Below, in pieces: positions 7,002 through 14,242 of a stretch of DNA of 14,242 nucleotides. The stretch lies in NCBI GenBank assembly GCA_002412425.1, contig DHVB01000087.1:1-14242 (forward strand), given 5' to 3'. Source of the DNA: Bacteroidales bacterium UBA5219 (GTDB lineage: Bacteria > Bacteroidota > Bacteroidia > Bacteroidales > ML635J-15). Each line of letters opens with the position of its first letter. Position 1 is the stretch's first letter. A program made the position numbers and the translations under genes. Below the pieces are notes generated by a model. It saw only the letters and a program-made list of their open reading frames with translations, was not told the origin of the DNA and did not search any database.

Positions 7002-8123
7002 ATGAAGAAACAAATTTTAATTTTTGTTATTTCTATTATTCCATTTTTTGCATTGGCTCAAGAAATTGATACTTCGCAAATTATTATTCCTATCAAAATA
7101 GGATATGATAGTGATCGCACAGCCATATCTGATACTACAAGCACTTTGGTCCTTGCTGATGACCAAGAAGCAAATGTTGCATTTAATGACGCAGTACAAT
7201 TATATCAACAAGGTCAGTATCAGGCAGCTATACAAAGTTATTCAAAAGCTTTACAGATGAATCCTAATTTAATTGACGCATATAAAGGTAGAGGTTCTAG
7301 TTATGTGCAAGTATCTAATTTTAAAAGTGCAGAATCTGATTTTGAAAAATTCTTTGCGAAAAAACAAAACAGCGGAGAAGCAGCTTATTTATTAGCATAT
7401 TCTCAATATTATTTAGACAAATTAGAAGATGCTGAAAAAAACTTTCTAAAAGCTAAGTCATTAAATCATAAAGATGTAAACCTTTATTATTTCCTTGGTG
7501 TGATTAAATTTAATCAAGAAAAATATTCTGAAGCAATAGAATTTTATAATGAGGCAATAAAAATTGATGCTAAGCACGTGTTTTCATACAATGACAGAGC
7601 TTCTGCAAATAGAATGTTGGAAAACTATGATGCAGCTATTTCTGATTATAGTAAAGCTATTGAGTTAGACGCATACAATCCTCTGTTATATAATAATTTG
7701 GGAAGTGTAAAGCGTTTGAATAAAGATTATGCTGGAGCTATTGAAGCATTTGACCACGCATTAAGAATTGATAGAGATTATTTTTTAGCTATCAATAATA
7801 AAGGAATTACTTTATACGATCAAGGAAAATATCAAGAAGCAATAGAATGTTTTAATAATGTGTTAAAGCTAAAAAAAGATTATGTTTATGCATATAATAA
7901 TATGGGCTTATGTTACTATAAAGATAAAGATTATAAATCTGCGATAGAAGCATATAATAAAGCTATCTTTTTTGATCCTTCTTATGCTTATGCTTATATT
8001 CATAGAGGTAGCGCTTATGAAATGTTAAGGCAAATGGAAGATGCATGTGCTGATTGGAAAAAAGCTAGAGATCTTGGGCTTGAAGTGGCAAAAGAATATT
8101 GTTCAGTATGCAAAGAATATTAG
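7002..8123 (+). CDS. Periplasmic protein of nine tetratricopeptide repeats
   Basis: The 373-residue product has a signal peptide (MKKQILIFVISIIPFFALAQ, cleavage near residue 20) with no lipobox, so it is likely periplasmic or outer-membrane associated. A short Thr/Asp-rich linker follows. Nine consecutive 34-residue TPR units then run from about residue 57 to 365, with the usual spacing (for example YQAAIQSYSKALQMNP, YSEAIEFYNEAIKIDA, YAGAIEAFDHALRIDR). The last unit ends in the Cys-containing tail DACADWKKARDLG, common at the end of Bacteroidota TPR proteins. TPRs bind other proteins; there is no catalytic domain. The stop is 27 nt before the next gene, an OmpA/PD40 protein that also begins with TPR-like helices. 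A scaffold role in an envelope complex is likely but inferred. Confidence 0.85.
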   Translation: MKKQILIFVISIIPFFALAQEIDTSQIIIPIKIGYDSDRTAISDTTSTLVLADDQEANVAFNDAVQLYQQGQYQAAIQSYSKALQMNPNLIDAYKGRGSSYVQVSNFKSAESDFEKFFAKKQNSGEAAYLLAYSQYYLDKLEDAEKNFLKAKSLNHKDVNLYYFLGVIKFNQEKYSEAIEFYNEAIKIDAKHVFSYNDRASANRMLENYDAAISDYSKAIELDAYNPLLYNNLGSVKRLNKDYAGAIEAFDHALRIDRDYFLAINNKGITLYDQGKYQEAIECFNNVLKLKKDYVYAYNNMGLCYYKDKDYKSAIEAYNKAIFFDPSYAYAYIHRGSAYEMLRQMEDACADWKKARDLGLEVAKEYCSVCKEY

Positions 8124-8150
8124 TCAATTTTAATTTTAAAATTTAGAAAA

Positions 8151-10253
8151 ATGAAAACGAGTAAATTTTTAATTATATTTTCAATACTTTTTGCGATAGG
8201 AGTTCAAACATACTCTCAAGTAGAAGTAGAAATTAATAAAAAAGAATTTAAGCATTCTAAAGATGGTTATAAGGAAGCTATGAAGGCTCTAAAAGTTGCA
8301 GAATATTATTATAGCTTAGGACAATCAGGAGCTTATCGAGCAGCTTTGCCAGAGTATTTAAAAGCAAATCAATATAATCCACATTCTCCAGAATTAAATT
8401 ATAAAATAGGTGCTTGTTATTTATATTCAACAGAAAAAACAAGAGCTTTGCCTTTTTTAGAAAAAGCTTATAAAGCAAAACCAAATGTAGCAGTTGATGT
8501 TTGTTATTTATTGGGTATGGCTTATCAATATAATTATGATTTTGACCAAGCTTTAACTAGTTATAGGAGTTTTAAACATGAATATTCTGGTGTTGTTTCA
8601 AAAAAATCTAAGAAAAAAGATGGACCAGAATATGATGTTGACAAAAGAATTGAAGAATGTGAATCAGGTAAAAAATTAATCAAAAATCCAATTAGAGTTT
8701 TTATTGATAACCTCGGACTTGCCATTAATTCAAAATATCCTGATTATGGACCTGTAATTACTGCCGATCAATCAGTTTTAATTTTTACTTCTAGAAGGGA
8801 AGGTAGTACTGGTGGAGAATTAGACCCAAACGACATGATATATTATGAAGATTTATATGTTTCTTATAATGATGAAAAAGGTTGGTCGCAAGCAGTAAAT
8901 ATGAGAGATTTGAATACCGACGGGCATGATGCAACAGTTGGTTTGTCGCCAGATGGACAAACTTTATACACTTACAAGGGAGTGCCAGATGGAACCATTT
9001 TTGAAAGTAAATTAAGAGGAAACACTTGGTCAAAACCAAAAGAATTAAACAAAAATATTAATACTAAATATCATGAAACTTCTGCTTCTATCTCTTATGA
9101 TGGAAAAAGACTTTATTTTGTTAGTGATAAACCAAAAGATGATTTTGGAAATTCCTCTTATGGAGGTAAAGATATTTATGTAAGCGAATTGCAACCTAAT
9201 GGAAATTGGGGACCTTCTAAAAATATTGGAGCACCAATAAATTCAAAATATGACGAAGAAGGAGTGTTTTCACATCCCGATGGTAGAACTCTGTACTTTT
9301 CTTCTAAACGCGAAGGAGGAATGGGAGGCTATGATATTTATTATAGCGAAAAAGATGATATGGGCAAATGGACAGAGCCAGTGAATATAGGATACCCAGT
9401 TAACACACCCGAAGACGATGTTTTCTTTACTGTTGCAGGAAATGCTCGCTATGCTTACTATTCAAGCTCGCGTGAAGGAGGATATGGATTGCAAGATATT
9501 TATAAAATTACTTTTCTAGGTCCTGAAAAAATGATGGTTATGGGAGCAGAAGACATTTTAATAGCTAGCTCTAATGCAACAATCTCACAAAAAGTAAAAC
9601 AAGAAGTAGTAGAAGTTAAAAAAGTAAGACTAACAATTATGAAAGGAACAATTACAGATGCTATCTCTACTGCACCAGTCGAGGCAAGTATAGAAATTGT
9701 TGATAATGAGAAAAATGAACTTATTTCTACAATTTCTTCTAATGCAGCAACAGGTAAATATCTAGTAAGCTTGCCTTCAGGAAAAGATTATGGTATAGCA
9801 GTTAAAGCACAAGACTATTTGTTCTATAGCGAAAATATTAATATTCCCGATGCTACAGATTATCAAGAAGTTACTAAAGATATTGTTTTGAGTAAAGTCG
9901 GAATAGGCTCGAAAATAGTACTTAAAAATATTTTCTTCGATTATGGAAAAGAAACTTTGCGTCCAACTTCTTTCCCTGAATTAGACCGATTAGTAGCATT
10001 GCTTAATTCATATCCAAGTATGACCATAGAAATAGGTGGACATACAGATAATCACGGAAGTCTAAAATTCAATACCGACCTATCAGAAGCTAGAGCAAAA
10101 TCTGTAGTTGATTATTTAGTTGACAAAGGAATTAGCAAACCAAGACTAACTTATAAAGGATATGCGTATTTACAACCTATTGCAACTAACGATACCGAAG
10201 AAGGACGTCAAGAAAATAGAAGAGTTGAATTTAAAGTTATATCTATAAAATAA
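8151..10253 (+). CDS. OmpA-family protein with TPR, PD40 propeller and CRD (PorE-like), copy 1
   Basis: The domains, in order, are: a signal peptide (residues 1-23, ending TYSQ, no lipobox); TPR-like helices (about 38-150); a WD40-like PD40 beta-propeller (about 183-456) with blades such as GPVITADQSVLIFTSRREG and SHPDGRTLYFSSKREGG; a carboxypeptidase-regulatory-like beta-sandwich (about 490-583); and a C-terminal OmpA peptidoglycan-binding domain (about 587-700). The OmpA domain has FFDYGKETLRP, GHTDN (Asp 633) and LSEARAKSVVDYL (Arg 648), the Asp/Arg pair that holds the diaminopimelate of peptidoglycan. This is the domain order known for PorE (PG1058), a T9SS component of Porphyromonas gingivalis. 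PorE is a lipoprotein, this one is not, and many Bacteroidota have several paralogs, so orthology is not claimed. It is 10 nt upstream of a paralog. Confidence 0.88.
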   Translation: MKTSKFLIIFSILFAIGVQTYSQVEVEINKKEFKHSKDGYKEAMKALKVAEYYYSLGQSGAYRAALPEYLKANQYNPHSPELNYKIGACYLYSTEKTRALPFLEKAYKAKPNVAVDVCYLLGMAYQYNYDFDQALTSYRSFKHEYSGVVSKKSKKKDGPEYDVDKRIEECESGKKLIKNPIRVFIDNLGLAINSKYPDYGPVITADQSVLIFTSRREGSTGGELDPNDMIYYEDLYVSYNDEKGWSQAVNMRDLNTDGHDATVGLSPDGQTLYTYKGVPDGTIFESKLRGNTWSKPKELNKNINTKYHETSASISYDGKRLYFVSDKPKDDFGNSSYGGKDIYVSELQPNGNWGPSKNIGAPINSKYDEEGVFSHPDGRTLYFSSKREGGMGGYDIYYSEKDDMGKWTEPVNIGYPVNTPEDDVFFTVAGNARYAYYSSSREGGYGLQDIYKITFLGPEKMMVMGAEDILIASSNATISQKVKQEVVEVKKVRLTIMKGTITDAISTAPVEASIEIVDNEKNELISTISSNAATGKYLVSLPSGKDYGIAVKAQDYLFYSENINIPDATDYQEVTKDIVLSKVGIGSKIVLKNIFFDYGKETLRPTSFPELDRLVALLNSYPSMTIEIGGHTDNHGSLKFNTDLSEARAKSVVDYLVDKGISKPRLTYKGYAYLQPIATNDTEEGRQENRRVEFKVISIK

Positions 10254-10263
10254 ATCGTTAATA

Positions 10264-12234
10264 ATGAGACAAATATTAGTAATATTAATTTTTTGTGTAA
10301 TTAGTGTTTTATCCTATTCTCAAGTTGATGTAAAGTTTACACCAGCAAACTTTCCTAATAAAAAAGAACAATTAAAAGTAGCAAGGTCTCAAATAAAAAA
10401 TGCTGATATTTATGTGTATTCAGAAAATAAAATAGAAGAGGGACTTAAATTATATCTTAAAGCAAATGAATTTAATCCAAACAATTCAGATTTGAATTTT
10501 AAAATAGGATATTGTTATTATAATTCTTCTCAAAAGTACGATTGTTTAGAATATTTTAAAAAAGCATATGAATTAAATCCTAAAGTAGATAAAAAAATTG
10601 AGTTTTATCTTGCTCGAGGCTATCATTTTAATTATGATTTTGATAAAGCCATTTCATTGTATTCTAGTTATTTACAAGATGTAAAAGATAAAGTAGAGTT
10701 AGAAGCTGTTGGAAAGCATATTGCCGAATGTAGAAATGGAAAAGAATTGGTAAAAGATACTGTCAAAGTAGAAATCATAAACTTGGGAGAAAATATAAAT
10801 ACAGAATATCGTGAATATGGACCTATGGTAGTTGCAGACGGGTCAAAACTGTATTTTACTTCTCGCCGAAAAGGCTCTACAGGAGGACAAGTAGCACCAG
10901 ATGGAATGTTTTTTGAAGATATATATGAAAGTAATAAAACTGAAGATGGCTGGACAAAAGCAAGATCTGTAGGTTCGCCTTTAAATACCAAACTACATGA
11001 TGCCGTTGTTGGTATTTCTCCAGACGGACAAACTATGTATATTTATATGGATACTAATGGTGGAGATATTTACGAAACTAAACTTAAAGGAAGTAGATGG
11101 TCAAAACCAACACCATTAAAAGGTAATGTAAATACTAAGTATCACGAATCTATGGCTGGAATTTCTTATGATAACAAAACTTTGTATTTTATTTCGGACA
11201 ACCCTGCTACTTCGATTGGAGGAAGAGATATATTTTACGCTACCTTAGATAAAAATGGGAATTGGTCATCACCAGTAAATCTCGGTCCAGTAGTAAACAC
11301 TCCATATGATGAAGTCGATTTTTTCCTTCACCCAGATGGTAGAACAATGTATTTTTGTTCTAAAGGTCATAACTCGATGGGAGGTTTAGATATTTTTAAA
11401 ACTGTTAAAAATGCAGATGGAGAATGGACAACACCAGTAAATCTTGGTTATCCTATTAATACACCATTAGATGATGCATTTTATGTAACAACTGCAAGCG
11501 GAACAACAGCTTATTATGCTTCGGTACGTCCCGAAGGTTATGGATTGCTAGATTTGTACGAACTAAAATATCATGTTGATAAAGAAACTCAAAAAGAAGA
11601 AGATAAGGTTCTAGTTACACTTGTAAAAGGAGTAGTTAGAGATGCTACAACCACTTTCCCTTTAGAGGCTAAAATCGAAATTATAGATAATAGTATAGAT
11701 GAAGTTATTGCTGAATTTATAACCAACTCACAAACAGGTGGGTATCTAATTAATTTGCCTTCTGGTAAAAATTACGGACTAAATGTTAGTAAAGAAGGAT
11801 ATTTATTCCATTCAGAAAACTTTAATATTGCTGATACCGCCGAATATAATGAAGCAGTTATTGATGTAAATTTGCAAAGAATAGAAGTCGGAATTACAGT
11901 AGTTCTAAAAAATATTTTCTTTGATTACGATAGAGCAACTTTGCGTCCTGAATCGTTTGCTGAACTAAATAGAGTTTTAGCTATTTTGAATGACCAACCA
12001 AAATTAAAAATTGAAATTTCTGGACATACCGATGATAGAGGCTCGCTTGAATATAATAAAAAATTATCGAGAGAAAGAGCTCAATCTGTTGTTGATTATC
12101 TTATAGAAAAAGGTGTTGATAAAAATAGATTAACTTATGAAGGTTACGCATTCGAAAAACCTATAGCTACAAACGAAACTGACGAAGGCAGACAAATGAA
12201 TAGACGAGTTGAGTTTAAGGTTATTGCCCATTAA
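10264..12234 (+). CDS. OmpA-family protein with TPR, PD40 propeller and CRD (PorE-like), copy 2
   Basis: This is a tandem paralog of the preceding gene with the same plan. It has a signal peptide (1-20, LSYSQ), TPR-like helices (about 30-130, with the shared NYDFDKAISLYSSY segment), a PD40 propeller (about 169-438), a CRD-like sandwich (about 450-540) and an OmpA domain (about 545-656). The OmpA domain shows FFDYDRATLRPESF, GHTDDRGS (Asp 590) and LSRERAQSVVDYL (Arg 605). It is 44 residues shorter than copy 1, mainly in the TPR-to-propeller linker, one propeller blade and the segment before the CRD. Its ATG lies 10 nt after the stop of copy 1, so the two are surely co-transcribed and may act together. 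The expected place is the periplasm, bound to peptidoglycan and to outer-membrane partners through the propeller. The partner is unknown. Confidence 0.88.
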   Translation: MRQILVILIFCVISVLSYSQVDVKFTPANFPNKKEQLKVARSQIKNADIYVYSENKIEEGLKLYLKANEFNPNNSDLNFKIGYCYYNSSQKYDCLEYFKKAYELNPKVDKKIEFYLARGYHFNYDFDKAISLYSSYLQDVKDKVELEAVGKHIAECRNGKELVKDTVKVEIINLGENINTEYREYGPMVVADGSKLYFTSRRKGSTGGQVAPDGMFFEDIYESNKTEDGWTKARSVGSPLNTKLHDAVVGISPDGQTMYIYMDTNGGDIYETKLKGSRWSKPTPLKGNVNTKYHESMAGISYDNKTLYFISDNPATSIGGRDIFYATLDKNGNWSSPVNLGPVVNTPYDEVDFFLHPDGRTMYFCSKGHNSMGGLDIFKTVKNADGEWTTPVNLGYPINTPLDDAFYVTTASGTTAYYASVRPEGYGLLDLYELKYHVDKETQKEEDKVLVTLVKGVVRDATTTFPLEAKIEIIDNSIDEVIAEFITNSQTGGYLINLPSGKNYGLNVSKEGYLFHSENFNIADTAEYNEAVIDVNLQRIEVGITVVLKNIFFDYDRATLRPESFAELNRVLAILNDQPKLKIEISGHTDDRGSLEYNKKLSRERAQSVVDYLIEKGVDKNRLTYEGYAFEKPIATNETDEGRQMNRRVEFKVIAH

Positions 12235-12288
12235 AAATCTTATTTTTAACTTGTAAACATTAATAAATCGTAATTGTTGTTTCAAAAA

Positions 12289-13365
12289 ATGGCAACAAAG
12301 AAAAAAATATTATTAGCTATGAGTGGAGGGACAGATTCTTCTGTAGTAGCTTTGTTGCTAAAAGAGCAAGGTTTTGATGTTCAGGGGGTTACTTTTCATG
12401 CTTACGATAATATTTTAAAATCTTGTGCAGATAATTTTGATTCATTTGTAGAAGCCGAAAATTTGGCAAAAAAACTTGGTTTTCCTCACCAAATACTCGA
12501 TATAAGAGAATATTTCGATAAAATTGTGATAACTAATTTTATATCAGAATATATGGCAGGCTTTACGCCAAACCCTTGTGTACTATGCAATAAAACAGTA
12601 AAATGGGGCAAAATGTTAGATTTAATGAAAAATTTAAATTGCGAATATTATGCAACAGGACATTACGCTCAAATTGTAAATGAAAATGGTAGATATTTTT
12701 TGCGTAAAGCCAAAGATACAAATAAAGACCAAACTTATTTTTTGTGGACTCTTAGCCAAGAAAATCTTGCTCAAACAATTTTTCCTTTAGGTAGTTTATT
12801 AAAATCAGAGGTTAGAGAAATTGCACATAAACATCAATGCGAGAAAATAGCAAATAAGAAAGAAAGCCAAGAAATTTGTTTTATTCCAGACAATGACTAT
12901 AGACAATTCTTGCGAGAAAGAATCCCAGAAATTAATGATAATCCAGGTCAAGGGAATTTTATAGATACTAATGGAAATATTTTGGGTAAACATAAAGGAT
13001 TCCCATTTTATACTATTGGACAGAGAAAAGGTTTGGAAATTGCTATGGGATATCCAGTTTATGTTACAAATATTGATGCTAAAACAAACACAATTACTCT
13101 TGGAAAACGAGAAGAACTTTTGCAAACAACAGTTTGGATAAAAGATGTAAACTTAATGAAATATGAAGAAATAAAGGGCGAAATGCAAGGTAATTGTAAA
13201 ATTAGATATAATAACGAAGGCGAAGATTGTAGTTTCATAATGGAAGGCGAAATGATTAAAATTAATTTCAAACAACCCGTATCTGCGGTTACTCCAGGGC
13301 AATCGGCAGTTATTTATGAAAATAATGACCTCGTTTGTGGTGGAATTATTGCAAAAATTAATTAA
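12289..13365 (+). CDS. mnmA: tRNA-specific 2-thiouridylase MnmA
   Basis: MnmA uses ATP and a relayed sulfur to make 2-thiouridine at tRNA wobble position 34 (Lys, Glu, Gln tRNAs) in the cytoplasm. The PP-loop AMSGGTDSS is at residues 10-18, where most homologs have SGGVDSS. NPCVLCN gives Cys 100, aligned with the first catalytic Cys of E. coli MnmA (Cys 102), plus an additional Cys 97. SQEICFI gives the second catalytic Cys, 197 (E. coli 199). ATGHYA, DQTYFLW and the C-terminal beta-barrel (TPGQSAVIYEN) are also present. The 358-residue length is normal. ATG 12289 is preferred over the in-frame TTGs at 12274 and 12277 because MATKKKILLAMSGG gives the usual short N-terminus. It sits 54 nt after an envelope gene and 12 nt before a lipoprotein gene, a housekeeping gene inside an envelope run. 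No clear promoter of its own is seen. Confidence 0.95.
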   Translation: MATKKKILLAMSGGTDSSVVALLLKEQGFDVQGVTFHAYDNILKSCADNFDSFVEAENLAKKLGFPHQILDIREYFDKIVITNFISEYMAGFTPNPCVLCNKTVKWGKMLDLMKNLNCEYYATGHYAQIVNENGRYFLRKAKDTNKDQTYFLWTLSQENLAQTIFPLGSLLKSEVREIAHKHQCEKIANKKESQEICFIPDNDYRQFLRERIPEINDNPGQGNFIDTNGNILGKHKGFPFYTIGQRKGLEIAMGYPVYVTNIDAKTNTITLGKREELLQTTVWIKDVNLMKYEEIKGEMQGNCKIRYNNEGEDCSFIMEGEMIKINFKQPVSAVTPGQSAVIYENNDLVCGGIIAKIN

Positions 13366-13377
13366 TTTTGCTTTAAA

Positions 13378-14064
13378 TTGAAAACACGAATTTTCATATT
13401 ATTAATATTAAGTCTTGGTTTGGTTGCTTGCAATAAAGAAAATATTAAACCTCGAAAATTTCCATTAGGGCAAGAATATTTTCCATTAATTGAAGGGAAT
13501 AGTATTATTTATAAAGTTACAGAAATTAATATTGATAAGCCTTCAAATGTTTATGATACAAGCATTTATTATTTGAACGAAATTGTAGAATCGCCTTTTA
13601 TTGATAACGAAAACGATACGGCTTGGCGAATAGAAAGATATACTAGAAAAGATGAAAATTATAGTTGGATTATCAATTCGGTGTGGTCGGCAAAACTCAC
13701 AAATAAATATGCTGTGAAAGTCGAAGAAAATCAAAGAAAAATAAAAATTCGTTTTCCAATAAAAGAAAATCTGTCTTGGAATGGAAATTTATTAAACAAC
13801 CAAAAAGTTCAAGAATACGAAATTTTAAGATTTGACCATAAATTTAATATTGGTTCTGTTCAGTTTGATTCATGTCTTACGGTTATGCAAGACTCTAGTG
13901 TGTCGCTAATTCATAAAGATTTGGCTTATGAAATATATGCCAAAAATATCGGACTTGTTTATAAAAAAGAAATATATATAAACTCTCAAGAAGTAACTCA
14001 TAACGTGCCTATAGAAGAAAGAATTACTGTGGGAAGAATTTTTATTCAAGAGTTTGTCCGTTGA
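13378..14064 (+). CDS. Putative lipoprotein, TTG start, unknown function
   Basis: The 228-residue product begins at TTG 13378, the only start-like codon that keeps the signal peptide. The in-frame mnmA stop at 13363-13365 blocks any earlier start, and no ATG precedes the lipobox. The signal peptide is MKTRIFILLILSLGLVAC with lipobox LVAC (Cys 18). The mature part starts with a short Lys-rich linker and YFPLIEGNSIIYKVTEI, followed by beta-rich sequence and FPIKENLSWNGN. This FPL-G-IYKV plus WNGN pattern recurs in Bacteroidota lipoproteins encoded near housekeeping genes, for which I know no function. The start is 12 nt after mnmA, so co-transcription is likely. The TTG start may keep expression low. 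No membrane segment other than the signal is visible. Confidence 0.8.
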   Translation: MKTRIFILLILSLGLVACNKENIKPRKFPLGQEYFPLIEGNSIIYKVTEINIDKPSNVYDTSIYYLNEIVESPFIDNENDTAWRIERYTRKDENYSWIINSVWSAKLTNKYAVKVEENQRKIKIRFPIKENLSWNGNLLNNQKVQEYEILRFDHKFNIGSVQFDSCLTVMQDSSVSLIHKDLAYEIYAKNIGLVYKKEIYINSQEVTHNVPIEERITVGRIFIQEFVR

Positions 14065-14242
14065 GTTAAAAGTGTCGCATTCTAAAAAACTGACAAATTT
14101 TATTGTTTTATTTTTGTTTTGGTTTGCCTTTTTTTTGCAATAACTAACTATTGATGATAAAATATGATTTATTATTTTGTGTGTTGAAACAATGAAAGTA
14201 GGATAACTAATTTATATAATACCAAGTTGCGTTCTATTATAA
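14065..14242. other. Terminal intergenic region, AT-rich
   Basis: No credible gene, promoter match or strong hairpin terminator is seen. T runs (for example 14130-14137, TTTTTTTT) occur without a preceding GC-rich stem. The last 31 bases have weakly symmetrical ends (TTATA at 14212-14216, TATAA at 14238-14242). Confidence 0.4.

Noticed and set aside
10668..10991. 107-aa reverse-strand open frame inside the second OmpA gene
   Set aside because: It lies wholly within a well-supported + strand gene, has no promoter or recognisable motif, and looks like an antisense shadow. The same holds for the other reverse-strand frames.
12235..12260. A/T-only hairpin (AAAAAT CTT ATTTTT) after the second OmpA gene as a terminator
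   Set aside because: The 6-bp stem has no G-C pairs and would be too weak. The sequence is expected by chance in such AT-rich DNA.

Overview
The window is AT-rich DNA, almost certainly from a member of the Bacteroidota. The grounds are a type IX secretion (T9SS) C-terminal sorting domain on a secreted protease, a long SecA ending in a CxC...CH zinc motif, paired TPR/PD40-propeller/OmpA proteins, and TTG...TAnnTTTG promoter elements with A-rich leaders instead of Shine-Dalgarno sites. Every convincing gene is on the + strand. I saw no rRNA, tRNA, CRISPR array or transposase.

Left part (1-3436), secreted and lipoprotein genes. The window opens with a perfect 50-bp inverted repeat (1-50 / 66-115). 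Its right arm encodes part of a GH33 sialidase that ends at 732, so the 5' end of that gene is missing and the left arm may be an assembly fold-back. Next come a small lipoprotein gene broken by two compensating frameshifts (850-1194), then a metzincin-type zinc protease with a T9SS sorting domain that is split by two frameshifts (about 1290-3063). An intact small lipoprotein (3068-3436) follows.

Middle (3437-6930). A good Bacteroidota-type promoter precedes secA, the ATPase of the Sec translocase.

Right part (7002-14064), a tightly spaced run of five genes. It holds a periplasmic protein of nine TPRs, two tandem paralogous TPR + PD40 propeller + carboxypeptidase-regulatory-like + OmpA proteins (the PorE-like architecture), the tRNA 2-thiouridylase mnmA, and a lipoprotein with a TTG start. 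Gaps of 10-54 nt suggest one transcription unit.

The genes share a theme of export and envelope. SecA moves signal-peptide proteins across the inner membrane, the protease carries a T9SS signal, and the OmpA/PD40 proteins would tie outer-membrane assemblies to peptidoglycan. I do not see a clearly new biological system. The points most worth a second look are the cluster of single-base frameshifts in the first 2 kb, the inverted repeat at the edge, and the tandem PorE-like pair.
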